Shown here: piece after piece, positions 6,358 to 7,677 of the stretch
Layout of the letters: each line of letters begins with the position of its first letter
How positions within the stretch are numbered: the first letter of the stretch is position 1
NCBI GenBank assembly: GCA_031177735.1
Contig: JAPSKJ010000094.1
Coordinates: 1-7,677 of the forward strand
DNA length: 7,677 nt
Direction: 5' to 3'
Source: Nocardioides sp.
GTDB lineage: Bacteria > Actinomycetota > Actinomycetes > Propionibacteriales > Nocardioidaceae
The notes under the pieces: model-generated
Database searches by the model: none
What the model saw: the letters and a program-made list of their open reading frames with translations, nothing else
What the model was told of the DNA's origin: nothing
Translations under genes and position numbers: made by a program

Positions 6358-6380
6358 GTTCGCCGCACGCGAACAGAATT
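6358..6380 (+). terminator. Second hairpin followed by AGAATTT, probable terminator
   Basis: GTTCGC (6358-6363) pairs perfectly with GCGAAC (6369-6374) over a 5-nt loop, and is followed by AGAATTT, the most A/T-rich stretch of this gap. It lies 9 nt after the first hairpin, so the two may form a tandem terminator behind purM. Confidence 0.45.
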
Positions 6381-6427
6381 TCGACGCAGAAGGCACCGCC
6401 GGTGTGCGGGATCGACCAGCCAACAGG

Positions 6428-6480
6428 TAGCGTTGCCCCCACGAAGGAATCTCTAGGACAGTCCGGGGTCTAGGCCCCGG
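6428..6480 (+). promoter_or_regulatory. Putative promoter and structured leader of the DUF3073 gene
   Basis: TAGCGT (6428-6433) fits the TANNNT form of the other boxes here and would give a leader of about 65 nt; the exact start is uncertain. In that leader CCGGGG (6463-6468) pairs with CCCCGG (6475-6480) around a short loop. TCTAGG occurs twice (6452-6457 and 6469-6474). An alternative pairing of GCCCC (6474-6478) with GGGGC (6494-6498) would cover the ribosome binding site. No known riboswitch class is recognised. Confidence 0.35.
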
Positions 6481-6490
6481 CCAAGCGTGC

Positions 6491-6497
6491 GAGGGGG
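6491..6497 (+). promoter_or_regulatory. Ribosome binding site of the DUF3073 gene
   Basis: GAGGGGG lies 8 nt before the ATG at 6506, an acceptable Shine-Dalgarno position. This gene therefore has a conventional leader, unlike most of its neighbours. Confidence 0.6.
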
Positions 6498-6505
6498 CTG
6501 ACCCT

Positions 6506-6682
6506 ATGGGGCGCGGCCGAGCGAAAGCCAAGCAGACGAAGGTCGCTCGCGACCTGAAGTACCGGACTCACGAGACGGACCTCGCGGCGCTTGCCCGCGA
6601 GCTGCATGGCGGCGAGGACTCCAACAAGAGCGACGACTCCGAGGACTACGACGAGTGGTCCGACTATGCGGAGCGCGACTGA
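6506..6682 (+). CDS. DUF3073 family protein, 58 residues
   Basis: A short cytosolic protein, translated here directly from the sequence. It begins MGRGRAKAKQTKVARDLKY, a strongly basic first 20 residues, continues with a predicted helix (HETDLAALARELHGG, 22-36), and ends in a very acidic tail with many Asp, Glu and Ser (EDSNKSDDSEDYDEW at 37-51). This matches the actinobacterial DUF3073 family, whose function is unknown; the charge separation suggests interaction with nucleic acid or a basic partner, which is inference only. From memory, DUF3073 genes lie beside purM in Streptomyces too, so the position is probably conserved. The start is fixed by GAGGGGG 8 nt upstream and by the family's N-terminus. 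It is separated from purM by 184 bp with hairpins and likely has its own promoter. It converges on the next gene, with 12 bp between the stops. Confidence 0.92.
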   Translation: MGRGRAKAKQTKVARDLKYRTHETDLAALARELHGGEDSNKSDDSEDYDEWSDYAERD

Positions 6683-6694
6683 CACCTCGCGGCC

Positions 6695-7677
6695 TCAGCC
6701 GTCACGCTCGACCCCTCGAGCGATGACGACTGTCCCGTGCGTGCCGTAGCCGAGCAGGCTGCCACCGTGCGCTGAACCGTCGAAGCCGACCATCAGCCAG
6801 TCCCGCGCGCGTCCGGTGTCGCTGACCCGGATCACCGTGGGCCAGGGCAGGTTGGTCGGGTAGTCGGCGTCGATCGTCCCCACCTGGGCGAGGTCCAGGT
6901 CGAAGACGGGGTACGCCGCCCGCTGCCCGCGCCTGCCGTCACGACCGTCGCTGGCGAGGACCTGCCAGCGCTCGCCGATGCGGGCGAGCGTGGTGCCCTC
7001 GGTCGCGCGCCGGTCGGCTGCTGCCGCGCGGAGGGTGAGCCGGTCGAGCGAGGGACCCTCGGCGACGACGGGGTGGAAGCGGAAGAACCGTCGCGCGCTG
7101 ACGTAGCCGACCAGCCAGGTGCCGTCCTGGATCTGCGCCAGGTGGGGGTCCCACACGCCGACGCTGGTGAGGCCGGTCGTCGGGAGCGGCAGCGGCTCGG
7201 TGTCGAGCAGGTGCCGGCCGTGCAGCAGGTCGGCGCCGGTGCGGGCGAGGGTGACCTCGACCGAGGCGTCGGCCAGCGAGGCGTCGAAGTCGCCCCAGGT
7301 GCTCGTGGCGACGAGCCAGGTCGGCTCGGTGCCGTCCGAGGTGACCTGCAGCAGGTGGGTGGCGTGGTCGTTGAACACCCCCGGCCGGTCGGGTCGGCGG
7401 AAGAACAGGTCCGAGCGGTGGGTCAGGTCGAGCGAGGCCGGGTCGAGCGACCACACGCTGGTGTGGGCGGTGTCGAAGAAGCCCGGCCCGGCGCTCGTCG
7501 CCGCCAGCAGGACCTGCCCGTCGTGCCACACCGGTGAACCGTCGGGGTGGCTGACCAGCCGCAGGTCGCGCAGCCCGAGCTGGCCGAACGCGCCGGCGCG
7601 CAACCGCAGGACGGACCCGAGGTGTCCGACCGCGACGCCGGCGAGCCAGTCCTCCCTGCGCGGGTCGACCCGGTCGG
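6695..7677 (-). CDS. Unknown protein, probable five-bladed beta-propeller (5' end outside window)
   Basis: The minus strand is open from the right edge to TGA at 6697-6695, giving 326 residues in the window. A TTG at 7603 is possible as a start, but the frame continues with sensible sequence (DPRREDWLAGVAVGHLGSV) to the edge, so the true start probably lies beyond it. The protein shows about five repeats of a strand-turn-strand pattern with aromatic residues: PVWHDGQVLLAAT, then GVFNDHATHLLQ...TWLVATSTWGDFD, then GVWDPHLAQIQDGTWLVGYV, then TLARIGERWQVLASDG, and finally LPWPTVI...DWLMVGFDG. That resembles the five-bladed propeller of the GH43/GH32-type clan, where WDPH-like motifs sit near the site. 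I cannot identify catalytic acids or assign an enzyme activity; it may be non-catalytic. Its stop is 12 bp from the convergent DUF3073 stop, with no obvious terminator in between. Confidence 0.8.
   Translation of the reverse strand, partial: DRVDPRREDWLAGVAVGHLGSVLRLRAGAFGQLGLRDLRLVSHPDGSPVWHDGQVLLAATSAGPGFFDTAHTSVWSLDPASLDLTHRSDLFFRRPDRPGVFNDHATHLLQVTSDGTEPTWLVATSTWGDFDASLADASVEVTLARTGADLLHGRHLLDTEPLPLPTTGLTSVGVWDPHLAQIQDGTWLVGYVSARRFFRFHPVVAEGPSLDRLTLRAAAADRRATEGTTLARIGERWQVLASDGRDGRRGQRAAYPVFDLDLAQVGTIDADYPTNLPWPTVIRVSDTGRARDWLMVGFDGSAHGGSLLGYGTHGTVVIARGVERDG

Noticed and set aside
6353..6430. 25-residue open frame starting at GTG 6353 between purM and the DUF3073 gene
   Set aside because: No ribosome binding site at a suitable distance, overlaps a predicted terminator hairpin, and is too short to judge.
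6446..6470. GGAAT...GTC as a SigR-type stress promoter for the DUF3073 gene
   Set aside because: The -10 element is only a partial match and the spacing is 17 rather than 18, so it is not better than chance.
6671..6715. Possible bidirectional terminator hairpin between the two convergent genes
   Set aside because: GAGCG/CGCTC and GAC/GTC can pair, but the internal loop is asymmetric and the terminal loop large, so the structure is weak.

Overview
This looks like a window from the core chromosome of a very GC-rich actinobacterium. The third codon positions are almost all G or C, GTG starts are used freely, and PurF, PurM, a DUF3073 protein and a short sterol-carrier-type protein sit together. 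Protein resemblance and gene order suggest Nocardioides or a close relative (Nocardioidaceae). That is recognition from memory, not a search.

Left part (1-2185). A major facilitator superfamily exporter on the minus strand is cut by the left edge. It is transcribed divergently from a winged-helix ArsR-type regulator. The 68-bp gap holds two identical 8-bp palindromes (TTGCGCAA), a likely operator for the regulator that would control both genes. A small SCP-like protein follows 9 bp after the regulator.

Middle part (2186-6321). A cytosolic M20-family dipeptidase is followed by purF (amidophosphoribosyltransferase, first committed step of purine synthesis) and purM (AIR synthetase, fifth step). 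purF and purM form an operon: the purM ribosome binding site overlaps the purF stop codon. Two hairpins follow purM and probably end the transcript.

Right part (6322-7677). A 184-bp gap carries the putative terminators and a structured leader for a 58-residue DUF3073 protein. This gene converges, with a 12-bp gap, on a minus-strand gene of unknown function. That gene has the repeat pattern of a five-bladed beta-propeller and is cut by the right edge.

The clearest non-coding pattern is shared by five genes: MFS, ArsR-type, SCP-like, M20 and purF. Each has a TANNNT -10-like box exactly 6 bp before its ATG or GTG, the architecture of leaderless actinobacterial transcripts. purM and the DUF3073 gene lack the box and have Shine-Dalgarno sequences instead. 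I saw no mobile element, CRISPR array, tRNA or rRNA. I found no evidence of a new defence or biosynthetic system; the interest lies in the regulatory architecture.
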